This document shows, one piece after another, positions 9,834 through 19,196 of a stretch of 64,000 bases of DNA. The stretch comes from Paenibacillus lautus NBRC 15380 (lineage in GTDB: Bacteria; Bacillota; Bacilli; Paenibacillales; Paenibacillaceae): the NCBI RefSeq assembly GCF_004000945.1, contig NZ_BIMF01000006.1:62001-126000 (forward strand). Direction: 5' to 3'. The notes under the pieces are model-generated. The model was not told the origin of the DNA and ran no database searches. It was given only the letters and a program-made list of their open reading frames with translations. A program made the position numbers and the translations under genes. Positions within the stretch are counted from its first letter, which is position 1. Each line of letters begins with the position of its first letter.

Positions 9834-11237
9834 TCAATGGATTTGAAAATAGCGCTCGGCATTGTGGTAGCAAATATCCTGGATAATGGCACCGATATAT
9901 TCATAATCCGCGGGCAGTTCCCCTTCCTTGATCCAGTCCCCGAACAGGCGGCACAGCACTCTGCGGAAATACTCATGCCTCGGGAACGACATAAAGCTCC
10001 TGGAATCGGTCAGCATGCCCACAAAGGTGCTGATCAGCCCCATGGAAGACAACGCGGTGAGCTGCTTCAGCATCCCTTCCTTCTGATCGTGGAACCACCA
10101 AGCGGAACCGAGCTGAAGCTTGCCCTCGACACCAGCGGACTGGAAATTCCCGATCGTGGTAGCGATCATTTCGTAATGAGAAGAATACAGGCTGTACACA
10201 ATGGTCTTCGGCAGCTGATCGTTTCTGTCGAGCCTGCTCAGAAATCCGTTCAAGCTTTCCGCCAGATGAAAATCGAGAATCGAGTCATACCCGCTGTCCT
10301 TGCCGATCTTCGCGAACATGCGCGCATTATTGTTCCGAATCGCCCCAATGTGCAACTGCATGGTCCAGCCCTTGGCGTGGTACATTTCTCCGAGCTTAAG
10401 CAGGGTGTAAGTGCGATATTTCCGTTCCTCAAGGGGTGTTAAGCTGCCCCCGCTGATCGCTTTGCCGTAAATGTCCGCAACCTCTTTTTCATCGGCTTGT
10501 TCGCAAGGAAACGCGCCAAAGCCGTGATCCGACAGGCGGCAGCCATGATCGTGGAAATACTGAATTCGTTCTTGCAGTGCATCCAGCAGCCCTTGATAGG
10601 TATCCACGGCTAAACTGGCCGTCGTTCCTAAAGTCTCCACATAGGATGTGAAGTCCGGGTTCGTGATATCCAGCACCCGATCCGGACGGAATGCAGGGGC
10701 AACGACGGTGGACAGCTCCCCATGATCGCGAATGGCACGATGAAACTCCAGCGAATCAACGGGATCATCTGTCGTGCAGGCCACTTTGACTTTGAATTTT
10801 TCCAGAATTCCGCCTGCCCGCAAGGCAGGAGCCTTCAGCTTCTCATTGCAAGCGTCCCAGATCTCCTTGGCATTCTCCGCGGTCAACCGCTCCTGAATCC
10901 CGAAGTAGCGGGTCAGCTCCAGATGGGTCCAGTGATAGAGCGGATTGCCAACCAATCGCGGAACGCATTCCGCCCAAGCCATAAACTTCGCTTCGGCGCT
11001 TGCGCTGCCGGTAATCATCTCTTCGTCGACGCCAAGCCAGCGCATCGCCCTCCACTTGTAGTGATCCCCCTCCAGCCATAACTCCGTCAGGTTATCGAAC
11101 TGTCGGTTGATGGCAATATCCTTCGGGTTTAGATGGTTGTGATAATCGAATATCGGCATCCCTTCCGCATAATCATAAAAGAGTTTCTTCGCGCTGTTGC
11201 TGTTCAGCAGCAGATTTTCCGTGTCCAAACGGCTCAT
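9834..11237 (-). CDS. uxaC: Glucuronate (uronate) isomerase
   Basis: Converts D-glucuronate to D-fructuronate (and galacturonate to tagaturonate), the first step after AguA releases glucuronate. At 467 residues it has normal family length. The amidohydrolase-type metal motif HNH is at H33-H35 in FDYHNHLNP, and the C-terminal ICYHNAERYF is typical. ATG 11237 follows GGAGGG by about 7 nt. It is divergent from uxuR and shares an 87-nt control region containing a perfect palindrome. Confidence 0.96.
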   Translation of the reverse strand: MSRLDTENLLLNSNSAKKLFYDYAEGMPIFDYHNHLNPKDIAINRQFDNLTELWLEGDHYKWRAMRWLGVDEEMITGSASAEAKFMAWAECVPRLVGNPLYHWTHLELTRYFGIQERLTAENAKEIWDACNEKLKAPALRAGGILEKFKVKVACTTDDPVDSLEFHRAIRDHGELSTVVAPAFRPDRVLDITNPDFTSYVETLGTTASLAVDTYQGLLDALQERIQYFHDHGCRLSDHGFGAFPCEQADEKEVADIYGKAISGGSLTPLEERKYRTYTLLKLGEMYHAKGWTMQLHIGAIRNNNARMFAKIGKDSGYDSILDFHLAESLNGFLSRLDRNDQLPKTIVYSLYSSHYEMIATTIGNFQSAGVEGKLQLGSAWWFHDQKEGMLKQLTALSSMGLISTFVGMLTDSRSFMSFPRHEYFRRVLCRLFGDWIKEGELPADYEYIGAIIQDICYHNAERYFQIH

Positions 11238-11271
11238 GTGATTGCCCTCCGATTCTTATTTCAATTTTCAG

Positions 11272-11305
11272 TTCCATACTACCATACAAGTATGGTAGTA
11301 TGGAA
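11272..11305. promoter_or_regulatory. Perfect 34-bp palindromic operator between uxaC and uxuR
   Basis: Two 16-nt arms around a central AA are exact reverse complements. Each arm contains a tandem CCATAC (or GTATGG) repeated at 8-nt spacing, so the site may present two adjacent dimer sites. It lies 35 nt from the uxaC start and 20 nt from the uxuR start, overlapping the likely promoters of both. The natural ligand is the GntR-family regulator encoded next door; this assignment is inference. Confidence 0.8.
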
Positions 11306-11324
11306 TACATTAGGAGGTGATGCA

Positions 11325-12002
11325 GTGGTAGAATCTTTGCGATTACAGCCAGGATCGGCCGGAAATATCGTGTACTCCCGGCTTAAGCAGCAGATTGTCA
11401 GTCTGGAGCTGCCCCCGGGAACGGCTCTGTCCGAGAAGGAGGTTTCCCTATCCTTCGAGGTCAGCCGGACGCCGGTGCGGGAAAGCTTCGTCCGCCTGGC
11501 CCAGGAGGACCTTGTGGTTGTGCTTCCCCAGCGCGGCACGCGCGTCTCGCTCATTGATTCGGAGCTGGTCGAGGAAGCGCGCTTCATGCGTGAACAGCTG
11601 GAAAAAGCAGTCGTCCGGCTTGCCTGCGAAAGCTTTCCCGAGGACAAACTCGCCGAGCTGGAGCGAAATCTGTCCGAGCAGCGCGAGAGCATCGAGAAGC
11701 ATGACGGCAAGCATATGTTTGAGCTGGATGAGATCTTCCACCGTATTTTGTTCGAAGGCTGCCGCAAGGTCGGCACTTGGAACGTGCTGCAGCAGATGAA
11801 CGCTCATCTGAACCGGAGCCGGATGTTATGGCTGTCCGCCGATCCGAATTGGACCAACCTGTACGAGCAGCATCGGGAGATCGCGGACGCGATTTCACGT
11901 CATGAAGCCGATCATGCCGAACGGGAAATGCAGGCACATCTCAGCCTGATCATCTCCAATCTGGCCGTGCTGAAAGAGAAGCATCCCGATTATTTTAAAT
12001 AA
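11325..12002 (+). CDS. uxuR: GntR-family (FadR/FCD) regulator of uronate genes
   Basis: Probable repressor of uxaC and uxuR-uxuA-uxuB that responds to a uronate intermediate. The 225-residue protein has a winged helix at about 12-75 (EVSRTPVRESFVRLAQEDLV) and a C-terminal all-helical FCD ligand domain. GTG 11325 is chosen because AGGAGG lies 7-8 nt upstream and homology begins there; the longer open frame reaching back to 11133 would read through the operator and the uxaC gene. It lies 120 nt before uxuA. Confidence 0.88.
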   Translation: MVESLRLQPGSAGNIVYSRLKQQIVSLELPPGTALSEKEVSLSFEVSRTPVRESFVRLAQEDLVVVLPQRGTRVSLIDSELVEEARFMREQLEKAVVRLACESFPEDKLAELERNLSEQRESIEKHDGKHMFELDEIFHRILFEGCRKVGTWNVLQQMNAHLNRSRMLWLSADPNWTNLYEQHREIADAISRHEADHAEREMQAHLSLIISNLAVLKEKHPDYFK

Positions 12003-12122
12003 GCCTATGCCGGCGGATAGACTTTATCCGTTCGCAGGCTTCCATCTTGTTGGTTCACTCGTAACCGCAAAATTCCCATCAGCTTTGCGTTAACTCCTTA
12101 AACTTGTAAAGGCGGTGAAGAA

Positions 12123-13220
12123 ATGCGCATGGTATTCAGATGGTTTGGCGAGGGCAACGATACGGTCTCGCTGGATCAGATTAGACAAATCCCCGGCGTG
12201 GAGGGCATCGTATGGGCACTTCACGATATTCCTGTCGGCGAGGAATGGCCGATGGATCGAATTGAGGAAATTGTGGACCAAGCCAAAGCATACGGGCTTC
12301 ATATTGACGTCGTGGAAAGCGTGAATGTGCATGAGGATATCAAGCTTGGACTTCCCTCACGGGATCAGTACATAGCCAACTACATCCGGACGATTGAGAA
12401 ATTGGGCCAGGTCGGCGTCAAAGTCATCTGCTACAATTTCATGCCGGTGTTTGACTGGGCTAGAACCGATCTTCATAAACAGACACCTGATGGTTCGACG
12501 GCTCTCTTCTTCGAGAAGGCCAAAATCCACGGCATTGATCCGATGGAGCTGGTTGAGACGATCAACCGGAACAGCACGCTTACCATGCCGGGATGGGAGC
12601 CGGAGCGTTTGGCGCATTTGACCTCCCTGTTCGAAGCATACCGCGGCGTTACCGAGGACGATCTGTGGCGCAATCTCGAATATTTCTTAAGCGCCGTCAT
12701 CCCGGCTGCCGAGAAGAACGGCATTCGAATGGCCATTCACCCGGATGATCCGCCTTGGCCGATCTTCGGCCTGCCGCGGGTCATTACCAGCCAGGAGAAT
12801 CTTCGGAGATTCCTGCAGTTGTACGATAGCCCGGCGAACAGCCTGACCCTGTGCAGCGGCTCGCTTGGCGCCAATCCGGACAATGACATCGTCTCCATGA
12901 TCCATGAGTTCCACGACCGGATTCCGTTCGCGCACATCCGGAACGTACGCGTCTACGAGAACGGCGATTTTATCGAAACGTCCCACCGAACCGAAGACGG
13001 TACCGTCGATATTTCCGGCATCGTGCAGGCTTATCATGACAACGGTTTCACCGGATATGTAAGACCCGACCACGGGCGGCATATTTGGGGTGAGCAGTGC
13101 CGTCCGGGTTACGGTCTGTATGACCGTGCCTTAGGCATCATGTATCTCTGGGGGCTGTGGGACGCTTACAGCCGGGAGCGTGCAGGAAGCGCAGCTCAGC
13201 TGAAGGAGGCTGTTCAATGA
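12123..13220 (+). CDS. uxuA: Mannonate dehydratase
   Basis: Dehydrates D-mannonate to 2-keto-3-deoxygluconate with a divalent metal. At 365 residues it has normal length, with a TIM-barrel fold and the UxuA start [13 protein letters not shown] and segment [21 protein letters not shown] precedes the ATG. Its stop overlaps the next start by 4 nt. Confidence 0.96.
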   Translation: MRMVFRWFGEGNDTVSLDQIRQIPGVEGIVWALHDIPVGEEWPMDRIEEIVDQAKAYGLHIDVVESVNVHEDIKLGLPSRDQYIANYIRTIEKLGQVGVKVICYNFMPVFDWARTDLHKQTPDGSTALFFEKAKIHGIDPMELVETINRNSTLTMPGWEPERLAHLTSLFEAYRGVTEDDLWRNLEYFLSAVIPAAEKNGIRMAIHPDDPPWPIFGLPRVITSQENLRRFLQLYDSPANSLTLCSGSLGANPDNDIVSMIHEFHDRIPFAHIRNVRVYENGDFIETSHRTEDGTVDISGIVQAYHDNGFTGYVRPDHGRHIWGEQCRPGYGLYDRALGIMYLWGLWDAYSRERAGSAAQLKEAVQ

Positions 13221-14152
13221 GTGAGGTAAATCAACATGCAGCGGGTACATCTGAACCCGGATCAAGTGGAGCTTCTAATGAATCCACGCCGCAAGGGACC
13301 CTATCCCTTCCCATTCATCCGTCATTAAACGGGAAGACGGTTGTCATAACAGGCGGCTCCGGGGTGCTGTGCCGGGCAATGGCTCTGGAGCTGGGTCGGC
13401 AAGGTGCCCGGGTCGCCGTCTTGAATCGTACGGCCGAGAAAGGGCAGCAGGTCGCGGATGAAATTACGGCTGCCGGTGGAACAGCGATTGCCGTTCCTTG
13501 CGATGTAACGGATACGGAAAGCGTCCGACAAGCCGAGAAAGCGGTGCGCGAGTCTTTCGGACCCTGCGATATCCTGATTAACGGAGCCGGCGGCAACCGG
13601 AAAGACGCGAATACAACCAACGAAATTTTCCGTCCGGAGGATGTGGGGCAGCCGGATCTGACAACCTTCTTCGGGTTAAGCGTGCCGGGCTTCCGCAGCG
13701 TATTCGATTTGAACTTCATCGGCACGCTCATACCGACGCAAATCTTTGCGGAAGGAATGCTGGGGCGTCCCGGGGCCGTCGTGCTGAATATCTCGTCCAT
13801 GAGCGCACCCAGCCCGATGACCAAGGTTCCGGCTTACAGTGCAGCCAAAGCAGCCATCAACAACTTTACGCAGTGGCTGTCCGTTCATCTCGCGGAATCA
13901 GGCATTCGCGTGAACGCGATTGCGCCAGGCTTCTTCCTGACCGAGCAGAACCGCAATCTGCTGACCCACAGCGACGGTTCATTAACCGAGCGCTCTCATA
14001 AAATCATCTCCCATACCCCCATGAGACGGTTCGGCGTGCCGGAGGATCTGCTTGGCACCCTGCTCTGGCTCGTGGATGATCAGACCTCCGGATTCGTCAC
14101 CGGAACGGTGATCCCCGTGGACGGCGGCTTCATGGCTTATTCCGGCGTATGA
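13217..14152 (+). CDS. uxuB: D-mannonate oxidoreductase (SDR family)
   Basis: Reduces D-fructuronate to D-mannonate with NAD(P)H, the step between UxaC and UxuA. The 311-residue protein is an SDR like Bacillus YjmF, not the long-chain E. coli UxuB type. It has a glycine-rich cofactor motif [11 protein letters not shown], an NGAGG motif and the catalytic pair YSAAK. An N-terminal tail of about 33 polar residues precedes the SDR core and is longer than usual. ATG 13217 overlaps the uxuA stop (ATGA) and has AAGGAGG 7 nt upstream. Confidence 0.92.
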   Translation: MSEVNQHAAGTSEPGSSGASNESTPQGTLSLPIHPSLNGKTVVITGGSGVLCRAMALELGRQGARVAVLNRTAEKGQQVADEITAAGGTAIAVPCDVTDTESVRQAEKAVRESFGPCDILINGAGGNRKDANTTNEIFRPEDVGQPDLTTFFGLSVPGFRSVFDLNFIGTLIPTQIFAEGMLGRPGAVVLNISSMSAPSPMTKVPAYSAAKAAINNFTQWLSVHLAESGIRVNAIAPGFFLTEQNRNLLTHSDGSLTERSHKIISHTPMRRFGVPEDLLGTLLWLVDDQTSGFVTGTVIPVDGGFMAYSGV

Positions 14153-14283
14153 CGGACTACATGCAACAGCCAGTTGGCGTCAAAAGCTTGACTGGCAGGA
14201 CCATGATGAGTAAAGCAGATGAAATGCTGGAGTGACCTCCGCGAGGAGTATCTCCTGTGAATTTCCCAGCTTGATACAGCAGA

Positions 14284-14328
14284 AGGGCCGACTTAAGATC
14301 CTATGATCTTAAACCGGCCCTGTTTTTT
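14284..14328 (+). terminator. Rho-independent terminator after uxuB
   Basis: AGGGCCG and CTTAAGATC pair with GATCTTAA and CGGCCCT, followed by GTTTTTTG. It ends the uxuRAB transcript and lies against the convergent sigma-factor gene. Confidence 0.88.
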
Positions 14329-14331
14329 GCA

Positions 14332-15204
14332 TCACGGCAACTGTATATGCCTGAGTTTATCCGGATTTGCCACGGTATAAATCGTCTCGATCCGATTGTT
14401 TTTAAAGGCAAAAGAATAAATGAATTGGACACCGTGATCCAACCAGATCCGCATTCCCGGCAGACCATTGACGGTAAGATAAGAGTACACATATTGCCCT
14501 TCATACATTTTAAGCAGGTTCAGATGCAATTGGATCACTTTATGAACTCCAACCACAGGAATTTGCGCCGCTCTGACTTTACCGCCACCGTCCGAGTAGA
14601 GAACGACATTTTCGCTTAACAGCTCCAGCAGCTTATTCGTGTTCCCCTGTAAGAGGGAGTCCACAAATTCCTTGATTTGCGCCTCCGCCACCGAGATTGA
14701 TGGTCTCTGATCAGGATCAAAATGAATGCTGCTCTTAGCACGGCGAAAGATTTGACGGCAATTGGTACTGCTTTTTCCCAGGATCTCAGCAATTTCATCA
14801 TAGGAATAATGGAAAATCTCACGGAGAAGAAAAACGGCTCTCTCCACCGCGTTAAGCTGCTGAAGGAGCAGCAGGTATGCTGTAGAGATGGACTCTTGCT
14901 GCTCTACGATAAGAGAAGGGTCCGTCTCTGACGCCATATTCTCGATTAGGGGTTCCGGCAGCCAGGGGCCGACGTACAGCTCGCGCTTTTTGGCAGAAGA
15001 GCGCAGCAGATCCAAGCAACGATTCGTTACGATTTTGTACAGAAACGCTCTCTCATTGCGAATGTCCTCCGGATAGGGCAATTGGTTATAGCTGATGAAG
15101 GCCTCCTGTACGATATCTTCCGCATCCATCACACTTCCCAGCATCCGGTAAGCTAACGAGAAAAGAGCGGATCGATAGCTTTTATACAATAACTCTGTGC
15201 TCAT
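14332..15204 (-). CDS. ECF41-group RNA polymerase sigma factor
   Basis: Alternative sigma factor with a fused regulatory tail instead of a separate anti-sigma factor. The 290 residues hold sigma2 (about 1-75), sigma4 (about 105-160) and a SnoaL-like C-terminal extension. The three ECF41 signatures are all visible: WLPEP at 81-85, DGGGK at 205-209 and NPDKL at 280-284. ATG 15204 is chosen from the AAAGGA site and the sigma2 boundary. It overlaps the upstream oxidoreductase gene by 23 nt, so the two form one operon. The promoter upstream of that operon matches the ECF41 consensus, so autoregulation is likely. Confidence 0.93.
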   Translation of the reverse strand: MSTELLYKSYRSALFSLAYRMLGSVMDAEDIVQEAFISYNQLPYPEDIRNERAFLYKIVTNRCLDLLRSSAKKRELYVGPWLPEPLIENMASETDPSLIVEQQESISTAYLLLLQQLNAVERAVFLLREIFHYSYDEIAEILGKSSTNCRQIFRRAKSSIHFDPDQRPSISVAEAQIKEFVDSLLQGNTNKLLELLSENVVLYSDGGGKVRAAQIPVVGVHKVIQLHLNLLKMYEGQYVYSYLTVNGLPGMRIWLDHGVQFIYSFAFKNNRIETIYTVANPDKLRHIQLP

Positions 15205-16480
15205 TCGGGGTCCTTTCCTCACTTTCAAGCGAGAGTATATGCTGTACAGCTCGCTTGGCGCTTGCCGTTGCAGCATCAACTAAGAGTTCGCCATGCGCTG
15301 CCCATTCTCCCGCTACATACAACCCGATGATTTCCGGGACGGCTGGACCCGGGTTCTCTTGGCGGTTCACATGCATAAAATCGTGGCAGACCGTGATGTT
15401 AGGAAGGTATTGTTCCTCAATGAGCTCGCTGCGCCAACCCGGCTGCACCAAGTCTAAGGTTTCTTCTAATTCCTGCAAATCCCTTCTTGCATCCTTCTCC
15501 TTGCCCTGATACTTAAGCAAGGTTATGACTTGTGCGCCATCTTCACTCAGGTAAGCCGCTCGGGATTGATTCGAGAGAAAGACGGTTTGATCAATGCCGT
15601 ACACAAACTGCTGCTTCGGTTCCGTAAGACGGCGCAGGGCTACATCCAAGCAAGCCGCTGTCACTTCGACCGCCTGCTCTTTCCAAGTATGAAGGGCGGT
15701 TGCTTCTGCATGGGGCACCAGTTCGTGAGCGACAGCTGGCGGTGTGGTAAGAATAATATGATTGGCTTCTATTTTCATGCCGTCCCTGCAAAGGACGTGC
15801 CGTACCCTTCCCTCGTGGTGATCAACCGAAATCACTTTATGCTTCGTTACGATTTGAACCCCCTGCTCCAGAGCCTTTTGTTTTAATTCATCAACCATGG
15901 TCCCCCAGCCCCGATCCAGATACAACACCCCCTTCAGCGCATGCTTAAGCTGCTGCAGTACGGGACCGGCAGCCTGCAGGTCAGGGGCTACCACATAACT
16001 CGCTGTACGCAATAGCGAATAGAATAAATTTCGCACCATGGGATCCTGCACGTTACCTTCAATCCATTCGCGCACACTTATGTTATCGTACAGCTGTGTA
16101 TCCAGTTTACCTAGTTTCACAAGCCAGGCACCGAGCTCCATCTTGCCCTTCCAGGTTAATAGAGGGGTGGTGAATAGGGATTTCACGCCCATGGGTAACG
16201 GACTTAGTTTCCCTTTCCATATCCCGTACCCGTCAATCGAAGGTTGACCTCCCGGCAATTGGAGCCCTAATTCGCGAAAGGTTGAAAGGGCATCTCCATG
16301 ATATAAGGCGTGCCCGCCCAGATTGAAATAAGCTCCCTTCTTCTTATGGGTCATGGCCCGGCCACCTAAACGTTCCTGCTTTTCAACGAGTATCGTTTGC
16401 TTCCCGGCTCTTGCCGCATAGATTGCAGCTGTTAAGCCGGCTACACCTCCACCTACAACGGCTACGTCATATTTTAGCAT
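15182..16480 (-). CDS. FAD-dependent amine-oxidase-like oxidoreductase
   Basis: A flavoprotein of the phytoene-desaturase/protoporphyrinogen-oxidase superfamily, 432 residues. The FAD-binding Rossmann motif is GGGVAGLTAAIYAARAG at about 8-24, followed by GGRAMTHKK, and the C-terminal FAD motif is YVAGEWAAHGELLVDAATAS. The substrate is unknown. It is co-transcribed with the ECF41 sigma gene; family knowledge says ECF41 factors usually sit beside and control one oxidoreductase, epimerase or carboxymuconolactone-decarboxylase gene, and this is the natural target. Confidence 0.85.
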   Translation of the reverse strand: MLKYDVAVVGGGVAGLTAAIYAARAGKQTILVEKQERLGGRAMTHKKKGAYFNLGGHALYHGDALSTFRELGLQLPGGQPSIDGYGIWKGKLSPLPMGVKSLFTTPLLTWKGKMELGAWLVKLGKLDTQLYDNISVREWIEGNVQDPMVRNLFYSLLRTASYVVAPDLQAAGPVLQQLKHALKGVLYLDRGWGTMVDELKQKALEQGVQIVTKHKVISVDHHEGRVRHVLCRDGMKIEANHIILTTPPAVAHELVPHAEATALHTWKEQAVEVTAACLDVALRRLTEPKQQFVYGIDQTVFLSNQSRAAYLSEDGAQVITLLKYQGKEKDARRDLQELEETLDLVQPGWRSELIEEQYLPNITVCHDFMHVNRQENPGPAVPEIIGLYVAGEWAAHGELLVDAATASAKRAVQHILSLESEERTPNEHRVIV

Positions 16481-16514
16481 CCGTCATCATCCCTTTTTCG
16501 TTTTATACGGGTAT

Positions 16515-16541
16515 GACGGGGGAGGGCATCGGGATGTGACA
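16515..16541 (-). promoter_or_regulatory. ECF41-type promoter
   Basis: On the minus strand TGTCACA (16535-16541), a 16-nt spacer and CGTC (16515-16518) reproduce the ECF41 promoter consensus exactly as I know it. The predicted start of transcription is about 25 nt before the oxidoreductase ATG. Confidence 0.88.
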
Positions 16542-16573
16542 GGAATGAAGAGCAAATCCGAAAATTCATATCC

Positions 16574-16640
16574 GCAGTTAGAAGAAGTTTTTCTTGCGAT
16601 ATCAGGAAGTCTCATTCGAAGTTATACTTTCTGATATCTT
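16574..16640 (+). repeat. Intergenic repeat element, copy A
   Basis: Core shared with copies at 20179 and 59516: AAGTTTTTCTTGCG, then GATATCAG, a variable loop, GAAGT-n-TACTTT and CTGATATC. The GATATCAG/CTGATATC pair forms an 8-bp stem. A hairpin next to the end of the minus-strand gene lies 8 nt away. The strand is that of the T-rich core. Confidence 0.75.
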
Positions 16641-16647
16641 CAATAAT

Positions 16648-16672
16648 GCCCCTCTTCAACACGAAGAGGGGC
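16648..16672 (-). terminator. Hairpin after the GH4 glycosidase gene
   Basis: GCCCCTCTTC and GAAGAGGGGC form a perfect 10-bp stem 50 nt after the gene end. The T-run in the minus direction is poor, so it may be an inefficient terminator. Confidence 0.55.
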
Positions 16673-16721
16673 TTGCATGGCTCTAAATTATAACTACTGC
16701 ACGTTTGAACTTCATTCCGGT

Positions 16722-18038
16722 TTACTGCACGGTCTCCGGCTTAAAAAAAGCAGGCAAGTACTTTTTGTTCGCCTCCAGCATTTCACCCAGCAGCTGCTTC
16801 GCTACACTAACGGAAGGCACCAGCGGATGGTGAACCAGCGCTTGCAGCGCAATTCCGCGATCGCCGGTAATGGCCGCTTCAATCGTCAATTGTTCATATA
16901 CTTTCACCGCATGCATCAGTCCTTTCACATGGGAAGGAACGTTCTGCGGTGTAAGCGGAATCGGCCCTTGGCCTGTTACCACGCAGTTGATCTCGATGCT
17001 GGCATCCGCAGGCAGGAAGTCATAGATATTGCCGTTTGCGACATTCAATGTCTGGATGTCATGGCGGTCATTGTAGATGGATGTCATCAGGTTGACTGCC
17101 GCTTCGGAGTAATAAGCACCGCCCCGCTGCTCCAGCTGCTTCGGTTTCACGGCCAAATTCTCATCCTTGTAGAGCTCAAACAGCTCCTGCTCTACCCGGC
17201 TGACAACATCCGCTCGGGTTCCGTCCTTCTCCAGCGATGCCTTCATATCGGCAAACATCGTATCGGTCATGTAGAAATATTTAAGATAATACGTCGGGAT
17301 TGCCCCCAGCGAGCGGATAAAGTCCGCATCCCATCCGAAGGTCGGCACGTTCTTCGCCGTATACGATTTCCCGCCGTCCAGCAGCTCCGGCATCTTCTCT
17401 TCCCCGTTGACGATCGCCGACGTCACCCAGTGAAGATGGTTAATCCCGACAAACTCGGCCAGAACGTCCTTCTCCGACACGCCATACTCGGCCGCCAGGA
17501 ACTTCTGAAAGTTAATCGGCGAGTTGCACAAACCAACGGATTTCACCTTACTGTGCTTCGCAACCGCCTCCGTGACGATACCCGCCGGATTCGTGAAGTT
17601 CAGCATCCATGCATTCGGTGCCAGCTCCTCGATATCACGGCAAATGTCCAGAATCACCGGAACCGTGCGCAGCGCCTTCAGCATGCCGCCCGGTCCCGTC
17701 GTCTCCTGCCCGATGACGCCGTGTTTAATCGGAATATGCTCATCCTGTTTACGTGCCGCGAGCAAGCCGACACGCATCTGGGTCGTCACAAAATCGGCAC
17801 CCGCAATCGCTTGTCTGCGATCCAGCGTTAGGTGAACCTCGATCGGCAGGCCCGACTCTTTCACCATGCGTTTGGCCAGATTACCTACAATCTCCAGCTT
17901 ATGCTTGCCTTCTTCAATATCGACGAACCATAGTTCGCGAATCGGCATTTGCTCATAATTGCGAATGAAACCTTCAACAATTTCCGGGGTATAGGAGGAA
18001 CCTCCCCCGATGACCGCTATCTTCAATCCTGCTGCCAC
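16722..18038 (-). CDS. licH: GH4 family 6-phospho-glycosidase
   Basis: NAD- and metal-dependent hydrolase of phosphorylated beta-glucosides, best matching the 6-phospho-beta-glucosidase branch (LicH/CelF). Visible are the NAD motif GGGSSYTPE, the FTNPAGIVTEAV segment, the metal-binding cysteine in GLCNSP and histidine in INHLHW. GTG 18038 follows TTGGAGG by 8 nt, giving 438 residues; a TTG five codons earlier has no site. It follows the kinase gene by 65 nt, so a sugar is probably phosphorylated by the neighbour before cleavage. Other GH4 specificities cannot be excluded. Confidence 0.85.
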   Translation of the reverse strand: MAAGLKIAVIGGGSSYTPEIVEGFIRNYEQMPIRELWFVDIEEGKHKLEIVGNLAKRMVKESGLPIEVHLTLDRRQAIAGADFVTTQMRVGLLAARKQDEHIPIKHGVIGQETTGPGGMLKALRTVPVILDICRDIEELAPNAWMLNFTNPAGIVTEAVAKHSKVKSVGLCNSPINFQKFLAAEYGVSEKDVLAEFVGINHLHWVTSAIVNGEEKMPELLDGGKSYTAKNVPTFGWDADFIRSLGAIPTYYLKYFYMTDTMFADMKASLEKDGTRADVVSRVEQELFELYKDENLAVKPKQLEQRGGAYYSEAAVNLMTSIYNDRHDIQTLNVANGNIYDFLPADASIEINCVVTGQGPIPLTPQNVPSHVKGLMHAVKVYEQLTIEAAITGDRGIALQALVHHPLVPSVSVAKQLLGEMLEANKKYLPAFFKPETVQ

Positions 18039-18103
18039 GTTAATCGCCTCCAAGGTATGATATCAATCCGTATTTATCAGGTTCTATTCCAACGATAAAC
18101 GGA

Positions 18104-19087
18104 TCAGGCTGTAGTTACCTGTTCAAACGTAAATGCCTTCAGTTTGGCCTCCGTCGCTGCATCAATGGCATGACCGTCGGCATCCATCGCGCAGAGAAGC
18201 GCGCCGGAAACCGGATCGGATGTCAGTCTTACACAGGCTGCATGTGGTGCCCGGACCGCAACAATCCGTTCGATCGCATCCGTCAGGATCGAGCTGTTCG
18301 GCCTGTTCAGCACACTGCCGATATAGACAATGTCAAACGCTTCATCCGTCATGTCCAGCCGCCGAATCAGCGTACATACTGCATTAGCCAGCTCTTCGCC
18401 TTCATACTCAAGAATTCCGGTTGCCACCTCGTCACCTGCTTCAGCTGCCTGGAACAGCGTCTTAACCAGGCTTGGCGGAACCTTCGTCTTACCGTAGAGG
18501 ACATCCTCATACATCAGTTCTACAGACGTGTATCCCATTTGCTCCAGTACGAGCGATGTCAATAAGGTTGCCGGTCCCCGCTCATCCCAGGCCCGAATGA
18601 CTGCCCGAAAAGCCAGCGTGGCAAATCCGGAACCGCCCGCGTAGCCGTCTCCATACAAGAAGCCAAAGCCCCCATACTGCAGCTCTTCTCCCGCACGGTT
18701 GCGGGCCGCGCTGTTGAAGCCCGTACCGCAGATCAAGGCGGCGCCATACGGTCGGCTCGTTCCAGCCCGCATCCCGATAATGGTATCGCATGCGATATCA
18801 TGCTTAGGATAACCGAGGGCCCCGATCATCGGACGCAGGATCTCATAATCGGCTTCCCGATCTGCCCCGGCCAAGCCAAAATAAGCATAACTGATATTTT
18901 CTTTGGCAACTCCAGCCTCTTGAAGAGCCGCATTACAGGCTTCCTCAATGTTACGGGCCGCATGTTCACGGTGAATCTGGTGATTGCCGTTCCCAGACGC
19001 TCCCTTGCCAAGAATGTTCCCATGCTCATCGCAGATCACGGCGTGTGTCTTACTACCGCCGGCATCTACACCCAGATACAAACTCAT
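18104..19087 (-). CDS. BadF/BcrA-type sugar kinase (N-acetylglucosamine kinase-like)
   Basis: ATP-dependent kinase of the BadF/BadG ASKHA group, here likely a glucosamine, N-acetylglucosamine or disaccharide kinase. The 327-residue protein begins LYLGVDAGGSKTHAVICD (phosphate-1 motif), then FGLAGADR and ICGTGFNS, then GGFGFLYGDGYAGGSGFA. ATG 19087 has AGGAG 8 nt upstream. It is first in an operon with the GH4 gene; an AraC regulator lies just upstream on the same strand. A cre-like TGGAAGCGGTATCT lies in the leader. Confidence 0.82.
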   Translation of the reverse strand: MSLYLGVDAGGSKTHAVICDEHGNILGKGASGNGNHQIHREHAARNIEEACNAALQEAGVAKENISYAYFGLAGADREADYEILRPMIGALGYPKHDIACDTIIGMRAGTSRPYGAALICGTGFNSAARNRAGEELQYGGFGFLYGDGYAGGSGFATLAFRAVIRAWDERGPATLLTSLVLEQMGYTSVELMYEDVLYGKTKVPPSLVKTLFQAAEAGDEVATGILEYEGEELANAVCTLIRRLDMTDEAFDIVYIGSVLNRPNSSILTDAIERIVAVRAPHAACVRLTSDPVSGALLCAMDADGHAIDAATEAKLKAFTFEQVTTA

Positions 19088-19196
19088 GCACTTCACTCCT
19101 ACCCGCCTTACAGCGGCGTCATGTGGTGGTATATATTTAAGATACCGCTTCCACTGACATCCATCTACTGTAATACGATCAAAGAGTGATACTATC

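Noticed and set aside
11133..11324. N-terminal extension of the uxuR frame
   Set aside because: It would read through the palindromic operator and the uxaC start. The GTG at 11325 has a strong ribosome site.
16677..17831. 384-codon open frame on the plus strand
   Set aside because: Antisense shadow of the GH4 gene, with an unusually His/Arg-rich translation and no known domain.
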